Shown here: piece after piece, positions 42,968 to 54,784 of the stretch
Numbering within the stretch: position 1 is the stretch's first letter
Layout of the letters: every line of letters begins with the position of its first letter
DNA from: Tretioscincus oriximinensis
Taxonomy: Eukaryota; Chordata; Lepidosauria; Squamata; Gymnophthalmidae
Assembly (NCBI GenBank): GCA_022410635.1
Contig: JAJVDF010000279.1
Span: 656,238-720,237 of the forward strand
Direction: 5' to 3'
DNA: 64,000 nucleotides
Translations under genes and position numbers: made by a program
Notes under the pieces: generated by a model
What the model saw: the letters and a program-made list of their open reading frames with translations, nothing else
What the model was told of the DNA's origin: nothing
The model's database searches: none

Positions 42968-43950
42968 AACATAAGAACATAAGAAGAGCCATACTGGATC
43001 AGGCCACAGCCCATCGAGTCCAGCATTCTGTGTCACACAGAGGCCCACCAGATGCACCTGGGCAGTCCGAACAGAGGAAAGCAAAATATGCTCCTGTTCA
43101 TGACTCCCTGCAAATGGTATTTCAGGAGTCCTGCCTGTGGCTCCATCCCGGAGGCAACATCCAGACATCCATCCTAGTATCCATTTATACCTTTAGTGTC
43201 CATAAACCTGTCTAGTCCTGTCTTGAAACTATCCAAGCTGTTAGCTACCACTACCTCTTCAGGAAGTAAATTCCACAGGCCAATGACCCTCTGGGTGAAA
43301 AAATACTTTCCTTTGTCTGTTCTCACTTTTCTACCAACAGTTTTAAGGAGTGCCCTCTGGTCCTTGTGTTGTGTGATAGAGAAAACATTTTTTCTCTATT
43401 CACCCTGTCGATCCCATGCATGATTTTGTACACTTCAATCAGATCACCCCTCAAACGTCTCCTTTCAAGGCTGAAGAGGCCCAAGCGTTGCAGCCTTGCT
43501 TCGTAAGGGAGGTGCTCCAGACCCTTGATCATTTTTGTTGCCCTTTTCTGCACCTTCTCCAGTTCCAAAATATCCCCCTTGAGATGTGGTGACCAGAATT
43601 GAACACAGTATTCCAAATGTGGCCGCACCACAGATTTATAAAGAGGCAAAACAACATTTGCTGACTTGTTTTCGATTCCTTTCCTAATTATCCCCAACAT
43701 GGAATTTGCCTTTTTTGCTGCTGCTGCACACTGGGTTGACATTTTCATTGAATTGTCCACTAGCACCCCAAGATCCTTTTCTTGCTCGGTCACAGAAAGC
43801 TTGGTTCCCATCAGGTGGTAGGAGTATTTTGGGTTCTTTGCCCCAATATGCATGACCTTGCACTTGCTTAAGTTGAAGTGCATTTGCCACTTTGATGCCC
43901 ACTCACCCAATTTCAATAAATCACTCTGGAGTGCCTTACACTCTTTGACA
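42968..43950 (-). pseudogene. Young CR1 LINE: ORF2 C-terminal third and 3' UTR, antisense
   Basis: The frame 43323-43916 is open for 197 codons: LGEWASKWQMHFNLSKCKVM, EKDLGVLVDNS, AAAAKKANSMLGIIRKGIEN and PLYKSVVRPHLEYCVQFWSP, the conserved post-catalytic part of CR1 reverse transcriptase. The catalytic motifs lie upstream and are absent through 5' truncation near 43950. Compared with the copy at 60698-64000, one G/C base is missing near 43338, which shifts the frame and brings in an early stop. The remaining C-terminal codons (KYFFTQRVIGLWNLLPEE) follow in another frame down to about 43175. The two copies differ at only a few residues over about 190, so the subfamily was active recently. The 3' untranslated region ends with ACATAAGA units at 42968-42983. 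Confidence 0.9.
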
Positions 43951-43978
43951 CTCTAATTACTACACCATGCTGAAGAGC
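43949..43978 (-). mobile_element. SINE-B head remnant
   Basis: ACACTCTAATTACTACACC resembles the antisense SINE-B A-box region. Only about 30 bases, adjoining the truncated 5' end of the CR1. Confidence 0.35.
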
Positions 43979-45107
43979 TTAAAATAAGATAAGAAGCCAG
44001 AGCAGGAGGGGGCCCCAGTGGAAGGAGGGTCCAGCAGGAGAGGGCCCCTTTGTTAATCTGCCTCAGGGTCCCCAAGACCCTAGCTTTGTCTCTGGAATAA
44101 AGACCCAGCTTTCAAAGCTCTGAAGGATAGACTGACTATAACAAGTTGTAACTTTTTCCAGGTTAAGAAACATAGTCCAATTTGCTTTTAGCTTTATTTA
44201 TAAAAACCATAAAAATAGCGAAGGATATACAGGTTACTTCATCATATAGGAACATGGTGATAAGCTATAATATCAACATTCCAGTGATCCCACAGGAAAT
44301 GTGCTGCTTAGTAGACATTGAAGATCATACGTTACCATCTGGCAGTAAACATGTACGGACTGGTTTTAGCTAGAGAACCCAACACCCCATACACATTGTA
44401 GCCACTCAGCTACAATGATGATAATGTCTGGTATGATGCCGATACGAATTATTTTCACTTCCAAGCAGCCTGGTAATTCAAATACTCAGCACAATTTTCC
44501 TCAATGCCACATCACGGCAATTGTACTGTATATGCCAGAAGGCCATAATACAATTCAAATATACACAATTCATATTATATATAAAACTGAAGCACATGAA
44601 GTATATGGATCAGAAAACAAACATTAAAATTTCCCATAACATGCCGCTTCTGAACAATCCAACATCCAGTCTTAATAATCGCCCTGGGATCCACAATGTT
44701 TCAAAGGCTGCAAATCATTGTTCTCTCTGCAATTTGTTCCATGAGACCCTGCCAAAAGGCAGCAGAAGAGAGAGTCCCATTCCGGGGAACAAACACGTTT
44801 GAAACATTATGCAGGAAAAATATCCAATGGATGCGTCCAGTGATGAAAGGAAATATTAGTGAAGTAAACAACAATATACAGTNGAAACCTATCCAAAATA
44901 TCATTGGCCAACAGTTTTGCCTTCCCCCAGAACTAGCTATAATACATCTGTGGGGAGATAACAACTTCAAAATCCATAACAAACCTTAATAAATTTCATG
45001 ATTGTGCGGCCCAAATTATTCATCACAAGATCTTGGAAAAGGCTTCCAAGCCGATGCAATGTTACCATAAATTCTGGCCCCATTCCTCAAAACATGNAAC
45101 ATGGAAT
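43979..45107. other. Unassigned spacer, possible unknown repeat at 44180-45080
   Basis: Contains AT-rich sequence with short frames on both strands (for example 44701-44982 on the minus strand) but no motif that I recognise. A CAGTNGAAACCTATCC stretch at 44879 resembles a transposon end, without a matching partner. Confidence 0.3.
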
Positions 45108-45412
45108 GGCTCAGTGCAAGCACGGATGGCTCAAGTCACTTAGGAAACTGTCTCTCACCTGGGAGATGGGGTTTCCAAGCCCCGTGTGGGACGTGGGGAG
45201 GGGTGAGCCCTTTCGACTAGCCTGTAGCTCTAGCCAACCCAGCTATTCGAAAGCATGAATTGCAAGAAATTGCAACTGACTACAAGCAGATACATGGGAA
45301 CCACCAGAGTCTGGTGGAGAAGNTAGAATGTAAGCCTTTGGGCAAAAATACCCTTGTAAGTTGCTTTGAGTCCCTTTGAAAGGTAAGAAAAGCGGGGTAT
45401 AAGAACAGAGTT
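45108..45412 (+). mobile_element. tRNA-derived SINE (family A), full length
   Basis: GCAAGCACGGATGGCTCAAG begins the tRNA-like head and GGGGTTTCCAAGCCCCGTGT is the B-box region. The body and 3' block GCTTTGAGTCCCTTTGAAAG, GCGGGGTATAAGAACAGAGT follow, ending directly at a SINE-B tail in opposite orientation. Confidence 0.82.
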
Positions 45413-45600
45413 CTTATTTATTTATTTATTTATTTGTACTTATACACCCTATACCCAAAGGTCTCAGGGTAGCCAGCCATAGGTTTTGTTGCTTTCTCCA
45501 CAACAGACACCCTGTGGAGTAGGTGCAGCTAAGAGTTCACAGAACTGTGACTGGCCCAAGGTCACCCAGCTGGCTTTCATGGAGGAGTGGGGAATCTCCT
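45412..45600 (-). mobile_element. tRNA-derived SINE (family B) with L2-like tail, antisense
   Basis: (TTTA)n at 45415-45434, the complement of the tail (CTATACCCAAAGGTCTCAGG), then body complement to CATGGAGGAGTGGGGAATC, where it is truncated before the A box. Tail to tail with the SINE-A at 45108. Confidence 0.72.
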
Positions 45601-46000
45601 TCTCTTATACGATCATTTTGTTTAAAAAAAAGGAAACTGGAATTTCAACTTCCAACAACACTAACTGACACTATTTGACACAAATAGATCAAACTCATCT
45701 TTAGTTCCTACTTTATAGAACAGTATAAGGTGTCACCCAGCAAACTGAGTTACATATAAACTAAGACAGATGTGATCAAGACTAAGAACTAACATTATGG
45801 AATCACTGAATTAAATGGTCAGAAATGGGGAATTTAACTCGGGTGTTCACGAGTTCATATTATGGAATCAACAAACATGAACTTGGGTACATTTGGGAGA
45901 CGGTGGAGGTCAGATAGACAGCATAGTGGTCCTGTGGTCCATCAGATCATGGAGACTCAAAAACTACTAAACAACAACTGCTATTACTTAGAAGTATTGG
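45601..46000. other. Unassigned spacer
   Basis: Nothing recognised. Confidence 0.4.
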
Positions 46001-46090
46001 CTGCATCTACATAGAGCCTTCTTCTGGGCTGTCCCTCGGCCAAGCTCTGCCCCAAGATGTGACCCAGAATAAGGACCCACCTAGTGCTTT
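46001..46090. mobile_element. TTAA-type MITE (family P), internally deleted copy 3
   Basis: GGCTGCATCTACATAGAGCC-TTCTTCTGGGC on the left and GTGACCCAGAATAAGGACCC on the right correspond to both ends of family P. The middle third seen at 18962 is missing. Confidence 0.5.
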
Positions 46091-46654
46091 GCTTCAGGGT
46101 CATAGTCAGGAATCATGAATGCCTGATCATTCTTCCTCCCTCTTTGCCAAGTAATTTCAATCGCTCTAGTAAAGTCATGATGATTAATTTCATCCCATAA
46201 ATTTTCTCCCCTTGCCTTGTCTGCATTTGGCTTCATAACATGAGAAGAAATTGCTTTCACCATATCAAATAAGCCTTGATTTGCTGACTAAGAAGAATTG
46301 GGAACAGGCAGGCAAAAGGAGATTATTCTCAATTCAAATGATGTGGCAGTTTTAAAAAGGTAGGAGAATCCACCCCGTAAGTTCTCGATATATGAATGCT
46401 ATTTTAAAGGACTTTAGCGGAGACTTTAAAATAACTTCCTAAAAGGGAGACGTATTTCTTCATCTTCCTTCACAGGTTTGCTTAACAGTTGGGAGGAAAA
46501 ATGTAGCAGAACTCCACGGTCTCACAGTTTCCATCACTGCATTCATATATTTGGCATCTCCACCTTATAGGCAAACAGTATTGTAACCTCACCAAGCTTT
46601 TAGGAAACGCTAGAAGGAGTTAAACTCAAAACAACAAACAGCCCAGGAAGCTAT
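46091..46654. other. Unassigned spacer
   Basis: Nothing recognised. Confidence 0.4.
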
Positions 46655-47000
46655 TGAAGAAGGAAAAAGAAAAAGAAAAAGAAAAAGAGGAAGAGGAAGA
46701 AGAAGAAGAACTGAGTTCTTATACCCCGCTTTTCTCAACTTTCAAAGGGACTCAAAGCAGCTTACAATTTGCCTGAAGGCTGACATTCTATCTTCCCCAC
46801 CAGGCTCTGGTGGTTCCCATTTATCTACTTGCAGTCATTTCCAATTTCTTGCAATTCTTGCTTTCAAACAGCTGGGCTGGCTAGAGCTAAAGGCTAATGG
46901 ATGGTGCTCACCCCTCTCCACGTCTGACACAGGGCTTCAAAAGCCCATCTCCCAGGTGAGAGACGGATTCCTTAGCAACTGAGCCATTCATGCCTGCAGA
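46655..47000 (-). mobile_element. tRNA-derived SINE (family A), antisense
   Basis: Purine-rich tail (GAAAAA/GAAGAG units, 46655-46710), then CTTATACCCCGCTTTTCTCA through AGAGACGGATTCCTTAGCAA and CTGAGCCATTCATGCCTGC, the antisense head. Confidence 0.82.
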
Positions 47001-47160
47001 AGAAGACCTTGACCTTCTCACCAGAAGAGACTCAGAGCACCTTACAAGGTTATTTTTCACCTGCAGACTTATAACTTTCTTTGCTTTTGAATAGTTAAGT
47101 TGGCTGGGGCTGAGACCAGTAGAGGGCCCCACTCCACAGCCGAAACATAGGAAGGTATTG
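47001..47160 (-). mobile_element. Diverged SINE-A fragment, antisense
   Basis: CACCTTACAAGGTTATTTTT, GCTTTTGAATAGTTAAGTTG and CAGTAGAGGGCCCCACTC keep the family A order with heavy divergence. It directly follows a younger copy. Confidence 0.5.
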
Positions 47161-49052
47161 AACCATCTTGTTCCGCAGGATTCACCCATGTTGGGGACCA
47201 TAATGGTAGCATTAAAGAATGGAGAAAATAGGTAAGAACCACTTACTCATGAGGGAAAGAATCTAACAATCCTTGACTTCTAATCACATCTGACAAACCT
47301 GGACTGGGCACGTCCCTGGCTGCTTAGTTTAGTCACCATCAATCCCAAGACCCCCTCAGTGTAGAAATACCTCTTGCGCTAACAATCCGCCTCAAGAGAA
47401 AATAAGTCGTCTGTGGGGAAGTGAATGGATTGCAAATCAGCCTCCTTTCTTGAAAAATAAAAAGAATTAAAATGGGAGAAGAGATTTGTTCCATTTATTT
47501 CCATTGGCATTTTGAACAAGATATTTAGGAACATATTTATGTTGACAAATGATTTATCAGTGGTACTTGACATTGTCATCTGATTATTCCCTGAAGCAAG
47601 AATTAATATTGTTTTATCTTAGGCAACTTCCAGTTCTGCACATTTGTTTCTCCTTATCTTGCATCTGAGCTAACTCACGGGTCAGTCTCCTTCTTAACAA
47701 ATTCAACTTTTCTAAGGAATTGTAGGCATCGATTTGCTAGAGGAAGGGCAACCAAGTACGGTCTGCAAACGGAACATTTACATTTATTTCGAGTGGTCAT
47801 GCATTCCAATATCTGACCTTGAGAATGCTTTAGCGGCCTTTAATAGTTGGATGTTAAAACATTTTTAGGAATAATGGTAGGGGCAAGCTAGGGGCAATGG
47901 AGGCAGTTCCTTAGAACTTAAGTCTACTTTCCTTTTCTAGTTCAGGAATCTTCTAATTCAGGGTGGGCCTCTGTGTGCGTAGTTTATTAAGGGCCCCACT
48001 ACATGACTAGTTTAAACCCGGAATCTAAAAGCGATTACGAGTTTGACTCGTCTTCACTTACCTACAAAATCCATGTGGAGCTGGCAAGAGGAAGTAGGGA
48101 AGATGCTACCATGCATGTTAGCCAGCTGCGATTCTGCAGTCCTGTATCCTTTTTGCAGTATCTGAATTCCCACCACAGCACAGCACACACCAGATTGCTC
48201 AATGGGAGAGCAGACATTTCATGCTGATTCCTGAAGGATCAGCAGGCAGATATTCCAGTGCACAGAGCTTTTTCCCAAAGGATAATAAAAGCTCCGTTGC
48301 AACATGAAGTGGAGTCATCATTATGTAAGTATTANTGTGGTCCCAACCCCTTGTGTGCCTGCAGCCATAGTTTGCATTATCAACTACACCTGATGAAATT
48401 CCTTCCCACACATAGCTTTCAAAATTATAGGAGCTCTGTGTTCTTTTCCACATTGCAATCCAGAGCAGGCCGTGTTTCATCAACCACGATAAGGTATAGA
48501 GAATGATGCAAGTAGCATTTCAAACAGAATATCACAGTTTAGGGGCTATCACAGACTCCTCCCAAGGAACTCACGACAGAACTGCCAAATAACTAAGCGC
48601 TCCTTTAGATATTCGGGTCGAAATCAGTTAGGACTTTATGAATTTGAAATTAAGAGTTGAATTGGACTCAACAGCAAACTGGACACCAATCTACAGTTTT
48701 GCAGTTAAGCACTCCAGGATCAAACTTTCATTCCACATCTGATTTCTTGCTGTCATCTCTCTTTTCAAGTTCCACTAACATTTGACTGAATGCTTTCCCC
48801 AAGACTGCTGTCAAGAATAACAGAAATGCTGACACGATTGCCAGCACTGTGGTTAGTTCTGAACTGTGGTGGTAAGCCAGCCCTAAAAATAGTGTCAGCT
48901 ATCATTTTCTGAGTCAGCATGGCTGGATATCTGGGCAAAATTCCTCAGCATAGTATCACAACAGGTTCTTTAGTGTGTGGAGAACACCGCAAAGGGAAGA
49001 GTGACTTTCCATAATCCTTATAATGCTACGCCAAAAGACCTCTCCAGATATA
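47161..49052. other. Unassigned spacer
   Basis: No gene, repeat or RNA gene was recognised over about 1.9 kb. Confidence 0.4.
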
Positions 49053-49054
49053 TG

Positions 49055-49122
<68 letters not shown>
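49053..49122. repeat. (ATC)n microsatellite
   Basis: About 22 uninterrupted CAT/ATC units. It produces poly-His and poly-Ile false frames. Confidence 0.97.
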
Positions 49123-49124
<2 letters not shown>

Positions 49125-49189
49125 GATTTGATGGAACCCCGTCAAGGCAGAAAGTTCACTTTCCCTTCGTATCTAGTTTTCTCTTTGAA

Positions 49190-49830
49190 ACAAGAGAACA
49201 AGAGAAGAGCAGGGCGGACCAGGACACATCTCATCTAGTCCAGCAACCTGTCATACATTTTCAAACCGACGGCACCTTCTCCCACCTTCTCTCAACCCCA
49301 GGCAAATGTCATTTAGGGGCATTTTGTCTGTCACTCAGAGCTGGAGGCGGCTGTAAGAGTAATCATGAAATGTAGTCTCCCTCTTTGAGTGACAACGTGC
49401 CCCTAAATGACATTTGCATGGAGTCGCCAGAAGGTGAAGAGATCTGCCTTCTGTTTGAAGCTCTTCTGGTAATACATTCTATAAACCAATGTCCCTCCAC
49501 ACGAAATAATACTTCCCTCGTCCATCCCAACTCTCCTGCCCATCTGTTTCATACAACTAGTGGAAAAGAATTTTTCTGTTAACATTTACCACATCAAGCA
49601 TGATTTTGCATAATTCTAACTTCAGTTTTATATATATCGTGGCACTTCTCCTAAGAGTGGAAAGCTTCGGATGTTGTAACCTAGTCTCAAAATGGAAGGT
49701 GCTCCATCTCCTTCGTCATTCTGATGCTCTTTTCTGTAACTTTTCTAATTCCACAACTTTTTTTAGAAGTGTGATGACTAGAATTAATACCTAGAGGCAC
49801 CCTCTATAAAGCCTATTTCATACTGCTACT
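49190..49830 (-). mobile_element. Old CR1 LINE 3' portion, antisense, with an internal inverted segment
   Basis: Starts ACAAGAGAACAAGAGAAGAG (CR1 end) and runs through the 3' untranslated complement. From about 49390 to 49470 the same region appears in sense orientation (CCCCTAAATGACATTTGCAT through GATCTGCCTTCTGTTTGAAG). It then returns to antisense with decayed C-terminal codons (GCATGATTTTGCATAATTCT through AGCACTGGTAAT-type sequence) up to about 49830. The repeated GCAAATGTCATTTAGGGGCA at 49303-49322 and its complement near 49397-49420 form a hairpin. Confidence 0.6.
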
Positions 49831-50041
49831 TCGTGAGTTCAGTCTTTAAAAAAGCACCGCGTTCGCAGTGTACATGCATAGAAATCATCCATGTAATTAA
49901 AACTTAATTACAGTCGGTGGGGTTTCATCACGCACCTTGTCCTCAGTGAACAACTATGGAGGCTACATGTAGAGCATCACGGGGTTCCCAGAAGTTTAAC
50001 GATATACATTTCTAACAATATTTAAGGGCCTGGCCAAGATT

Positions 50042-50340
50042 TTGTGGACACGGCTAGCTCAGTCGCTTAGGAATTCACCTCTCAGCTGGGAGATGGGGTT
50101 TGGAGGCCCTGTGGGGGACGTGGGGAGGGCTGAGCACCTTCCACTAGCCTGTAGCTCTAGCCAACCCAGCTATTCGAAAGCATGAATTGCAAGAAATTGC
50201 AACTGAATGCAAGTAGATACATGGGAACCACCAGAGCCTGGTGGGGAAGATAGAATGTCAGCCTTCGGGCACAATATATCCTTGTAAGCCGCTTTGAGTC
50301 CCTTTGGAAGGTGAGAAAAGCGAGGTATAAGAACCAAGTT
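50042..50340 (+). mobile_element. tRNA-derived SINE (family A), full length
   Basis: GGACACGGCTAGCTCAGTCG head, a GGGGTTTGGAGGCCCTGTGG B-box region with changes, an intact body, and CGCTTTGAGTCCCTTTGGAA, GCGAGGTATAAGAACCAAGT. The microsatellite tail is almost absent. Confidence 0.85.
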
Positions 50341-50454
50341 CAGCCACCTTATCACCTACCACAAAGGGCAAATGAGCAAAGTAATTTTCTCTACATTTGT
50401 TTTTTTAACAAAAAAATTAAAGGATTTCAGTTTTGGGATCTGGAGAATATGTGG

Positions 50455-50755
50455 CCTCTTGGCACGAATGGCTCAGTCGCTAAGAGCTGGTCTTTCAACT
50501 GAGAGATCTGATTTCGAGGCCCTGTGTTAGCCGTGGAGAGGGGTGAGCACCCTCTACTGGCCTTCAGATCTAGCCAATTCAGGTATTCGAAAGAAAGTAG
50601 ATTTTCAATCTGCATTTTAATTAGATGAATGAGCACCACCATTAACATGCCAGGAAAGGTAGAACAGATGGATGAAAATTAACCTTGTAAGCCACTCTGA
50701 GTCCCTTCAGGTAAGAAGGGCAGGGCTTAAAAAACAGGTTCTTCTTCCTTCCATT
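50455..50755 (+). mobile_element. tRNA-derived SINE (family A, older subfamily)
   Basis: GGCACGAATGGCTCAGTCGC head and GATTTCGAGGCCCTGTGTTA B-box region. The body has CACCCTCTACTGGCC, as in the copy at 10613, rather than CACCTTCCACTAGCC. The 3' block is AAGCCACTCTGAGTCCCTTC and GGGCAGGGCTTAAAAAACAG, with a TTC-rich end. It defines a second family A subfamily. Confidence 0.8.
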
Positions 50756-52141
50756 TCTTTCTGTCGCGGTATTTCACTGAAGATGCTATTCCATTGAAGT
50801 TGGTACTTCACAAAGGTAGGAGCAAAGAGATATTCCCTTTCTTCAATCGCAAGGTACCATGATTAAAATATTGTAATTGACTTTTCAACGCTGAGACTAT
50901 CCTACAGTTCTTTTAACTTTGGCTTCTAGTTTCTGTTTTGCCCTCAGATACTGTTGTGACTTCGACGTGAGTGATTCTTGGGCTGTCTGACCATGATTGT
51001 AACACAGAGTTTTAGGGAATGGACTTGGAAGGATTTCCGAGACACTTCCAACTCTATCAGTACGTAGAGCTTCTGTTTGCTCTTCGTGGCTCTTTTACAG
51101 TTGCTGCATTATGTGTCTGCCAGCAGTTATCTGGGCTGCCTGCCGTAGCCTGTTCTGAGACGTCCAATTATAGAGTGGGACAAAAGTGCAGATAGACAGA
51201 CTGTAATAGTGAGTGTGTGTGTGCGCGCCCGTGTGTGCGCATGCACATGCCTGTATAGTTGTTTCCAATCTAAATTCAAATGCCACCCAGGTATGGCATT
51301 TCCATGCCAAAAATACATATCCCTCACTTCAAAGGTATAATTTCCATTTTATCACTTAAAGGGATCAGCACCNGGGTTGCTCTATCAAAACAGCATGTTT
51401 CACCAAAGGACCTTTGATAATGAGAAGGGCAGGAACAAGGAGATGCTTCCTGTCTTCCGTCACAAGATACCTGTACAGTTGTTACTGCTAATAAGCAGGT
51501 TCCTAGACAGATACATAATTGAAAGCCAGAATTCACACAGTACTTGCAGGAGCTGCTTATTAAGCCAAGGTGAACCATAAACAATAAACACTAGCTTCTA
51601 AAATCAATTGTAGGGTGGGTGGGTTGGAAGGAGAGATGATTTAATTTAAATATGTTTAAGAATTAGTACATTTTATCTTCATGGTGTTAACCTGCCCTGG
51701 GATCTTGTCAAGTATTTAGATCTTATGTAAAGACCCAAAATTAGCAGTGTTAGCAGCAGTCAAGACCCAGTAGTTTCTTCCTTTAGCAAAAAGTCCACCA
51801 AAAAGGTAAGTAAGGAACAAAACTTTTATTTACAGCTATTTACAAGATTTGAGCAACAAAATAGTCCAGGCTCAGAAAATAGCTCTCAAAGAAAAATAGG
51901 GTTTTCAGCCCAAGAACCCAGGGCAAAAACGTCTTCTTCTTTCTCTCTACAATCTTACATCACACTATACCACACTACACCAGATTACATGACTAACAAT
52001 TACATTTTAAAGGTCAAAGATAAGACANCTGCCACCTGGTGTTTCTACAATTGCTCTGTAATTAAGCAATTTTATTTTAATATTCCAACTTAAGTCTTTT
52101 TTTACTTAGTCCAACAGATCTGCTTTTCAGTGATGTGAAAT
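50756..52141. other. Unassigned spacer
   Basis: Contains an alternating TG/CG stretch at 51207-51242 that could favour Z-DNA. Otherwise nothing recognised. Confidence 0.4.
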
Positions 52142-52175
52142 AGTAGTCTGTCTGTCTGTCTGCCTGCCTGCNAGT
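52142..52175. repeat. (GTCT)n/(GCCT)n microsatellite
   Basis: About seven four-base units changing from GTCT to GCCT. Confidence 0.85.
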
Positions 52176-52304
52176 CAGTCAGATTCCTGGGCTAGGGAAA
52201 TCCTCTAGTTCCCTGGTCACCAAACCCAGTGCCTTTTTGCTTCATAGTGAGTTTTTAGCTTCATCCCAGCATGCACCAGGAATATGCATATTAGATAGAT
52301 GCAT

Positions 52305-52505
52305 CCATTCATTCAACCTTATACCCCATCCTATAACCCGAAGATCTCAGGGCAGCCAACTATAAAAGCAAAAATACAAAATGGACATTTTAAAGCCGTA
52401 TCTGAAGGTGGGAAGGTAAATGGCATTTTTTTAACCAAAGGCCAGGTTAAAGAGGTGTGTCTTTAAGAATCTTCTAAAAGAATACAAAGGCGGTGGTTCC
52501 CCCAA
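52305..52505 (-). mobile_element. L2-type LINE 3' end, antisense
   Basis: Complement of the L2 tail (CCTATAACCCGAAGATCTCA), then AAAGGCCAGGTTAAAGAGGT-GTGTCTTTAAGAATCTTCTA. Its reverse encodes RRFLKTHLFNLAFG, the L2 C-terminus. Confidence 0.68.
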
Positions 52506-52834
52506 CTCAACCTGATTTAAGATGCCTTTTCTGTACAAGTAATTTTTATATCTATTGCTGCATCTATGCACAGCATAGATACTTATGCCATTCCATCTGA
52601 AAACATTTTAGGAGTTAAAACATATTATTTCAAAACTCACTGCTGGGTTATTTCCTAACTGTGCACATTAGCATCCAAATGACTTCAATTAGTGGAGTAC
52701 AGGAAACAAAGCATGCCACTGAAGAAAAGCTTAGTTCAGGTCAAAGTATGTTTGGCAAAAGAACGAAAAAACAAAGGAGAGAAGGATTGGAGACCTCTGT
52801 GAATTATGCTGCCTATTATAAAAGATTTATAGCT
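52506..52834. other. Unassigned spacer
   Basis: Nothing recognised. Confidence 0.4.
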
Positions 52835-53075
52835 TTAAGACAGGATTAGACAAGTTCATGGACACCAAGGGTATAAATAGCTACTAGGGTGGATCATTTG
52901 ATGCTGCCTCTGAGATGGAGCAACAGGCAGTACTCCTGAAATACTATCTGCATATTTTGCCTTCTTCTGTTCAGACTGCCCAGGTACAGTTGGTGGGCCA
53001 CTGTGTGAGACAGAATGCTGGACTCGATGGGTTCTGGCCCCATTCAGCTGGGCTCCTCTTAGGTTCTCTCGAAGA
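52835..53075 (+). mobile_element. CR1 LINE 3' end, sense
   Basis: Last codons TAAGACAGGATTAGACAAGT, then GGGTATAAATAGCTACTAGG, AGACAGAATGCTGGACTCGA and GGGCTCCTCTTAGGTTCT. The CTCCTCTTAGGTTCT terminus marks an older subfamily than TTCTTATG-tail copies. Confidence 0.8.
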
Positions 53076-53169
53076 CTAATACCATCAACTTGAAATATCT
53101 TGAAACTAGTTGGTTTAGGACCAAAGGGGTGACCACAACAGTAGACTTGATGCCAAGGGATGAGCTGGG

Positions 53170-53545
53170 CTGAACGATGAGTCCTTCCAGGAAAGTGTTT
53201 TTTCACTCAGAGAGTCATCGGCCTGTGGAATTTACTTCCTGAAGAGGTAGTGGTAGCTAACAGCTTGGATAGTTTCAAGACAGGACTAGACAGGTTTATG
53301 GACACTAAGGGTATAAATGGATACTAAGATAGTTGTCTGGATGTCGCCTCCGGGATGGAGCAACAGGCAGGACTCTTGAAATACCATTTGCAGGGAGTCA
53401 TGAACAGGAGCATATTTTGCTTTCCTCTGTTTGGACTGCCCAGGTGCAACTTGTGGGCCTCTGTGTGACACAGAATGCTGGACTTGATGGGCTGTAGCCT
53501 GATCCACTATGGCTCTTCTTATGTTCTTATGTTCTTATGTCTAAG
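53170..53545 (+). mobile_element. CR1 LINE C-terminal codons and 3' UTR, sense (young subfamily)
   Basis: TTTTTTCACTCAGAGAGTCA through TTACTTCCTGAAGAGGTAGT encodes the C-terminal FF..R.IGLWNLLPEEV codons. The 3' untranslated region then runs to GGCTCTTCTTATGTTCTTATG at 53511-53535 with three octamer units. 5'-truncated. Confidence 0.88.
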
Positions 53546-53779
53546 CTGTGTCAGTTGTATAGGATGATTGCTGTGGTGGATGGAGGTTTGGTATACAAGA
53601 GCAAAAGGCACAACTGTTGAACTATCTTATGGCAGCATAGTTTAGAAACTATTGGTGCTCTCCACTTTTTAAATTAATTCTTTTTAAATTTTCTGGTTCA
53701 CAACAAGTGTAGGTTTGAGGGTTGGAGATGGAGGGAGAGAGTGGGCAGAGAGATGCGGCCTGCATTACCGTAACACAGC

Positions 53780-53950
53780 AACAGTCGCCCCTGGGCAGTC
53801 TGAGGCAGTAGAAGGCAAAATCTTCTATTTGATTCTCTGCAAGTGGCATTTCAGGAACCCTGCCTGTTGCTCCACGAGACAGATGGAGTAGACCAAATGG
53901 GCTGCGGGGTTATTGAAGAGAACCTTTCTCATGTACTTATGTTGTTATTT
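53780..53950 (+). mobile_element. CR1 LINE 3' fragment, sense, diverged
   Basis: GGCAGTCTGAGGCAGTAGAA, TCTCTGCAAGTGGCATTTCA and ACGAGACAGATGGAGTAGAC show the 3' untranslated region rearranged. The first part reads as antisense order and the end reads sense, TTTCTCATGTACTTATGTTG. The orientation of the first 60 bases is uncertain. Confidence 0.5.
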
Positions 53951-54784
53951 CCAACAACCTCTTTGCTACACATAGTCCGTCTGTAAAGAGTAGTTCCCTA
54001 GCATCCAAAGAAGTATCACTTTCCATTTTCTTGTTATTCTCTGAAGTGCTATGAGACCCCCTTGATAAATTTTCATCACAACAGTGTATGTAAGGGAAGC
54101 TACTAGTACACTTAATCATTTGGTGTGGTAAACTGGCCAGTACAATCACCCTTGATGTGGCTGGGATGGAAATATGAGCTAAGGTCCTTTCTACACTTAA
54201 CATATTTCTGGATTATATGTTATCTGTCAATGGAGATTTTCCAACTAGTGGGGTCTTGCGTAGAGCTTACAAAAATCTGCACCAGCATACAGACAGCAGT
54301 TCTTATTCCAGAATATAATCCAGAATATGATACAATGCAAAAAGTTACAAACATTTAACAGCAGATTCAGAATCCAAAGAGAATACCTATTTTGTGGAAC
54401 GTCACAGCAGAATTCAGATTAATCTAAGTAAATAGTTAAGAAAATGAACCAGAGGCTGGTTTCTCGCAACAATTTCAACTGCTGGTTTAAAATATATTGC
54501 AGCTGAAGCAATCATGCTTCCTGGCCAGTTCTGAACCCTCAGGCTTCATTCGAACCACATTTGACGCTGGTAATCATGGCTGCTGGGAGATGATTTAGTG
54601 ATTTGTTAACTAATTAAATGATCTACAAGTAGCATCTGTTTTGGGGTCTTTCTACCAGCTGGTCCATAAAGGGATTGAAATTTTTGAATTATGACAAAAT
54701 GGATAAAGCAGAGAAAGTTAATTTTAGGCTTCCATTTCTGTTTGGAGCTTTGCTGTATAATTTCTGTAATTCCTGGAATAACAT
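53951..54784. other. Unassigned spacer
   Basis: A weak inverted repeat lies around TTCTGGATTATATG (54207) and its partner near 54310, without clear ends. Nothing else recognised. Confidence 0.35.

Noticed and set aside
48977..49375. Poly-histidine protein
   Set aside because: The histidine run is the (ATC)n microsatellite; the flanking codons show no family and the right part is CR1 sequence.
51207..51242. Z-DNA promoter element
   Set aside because: The alternating TG/CG tract is short and imperfect, with no adjacent gene or promoter motif to support a role.
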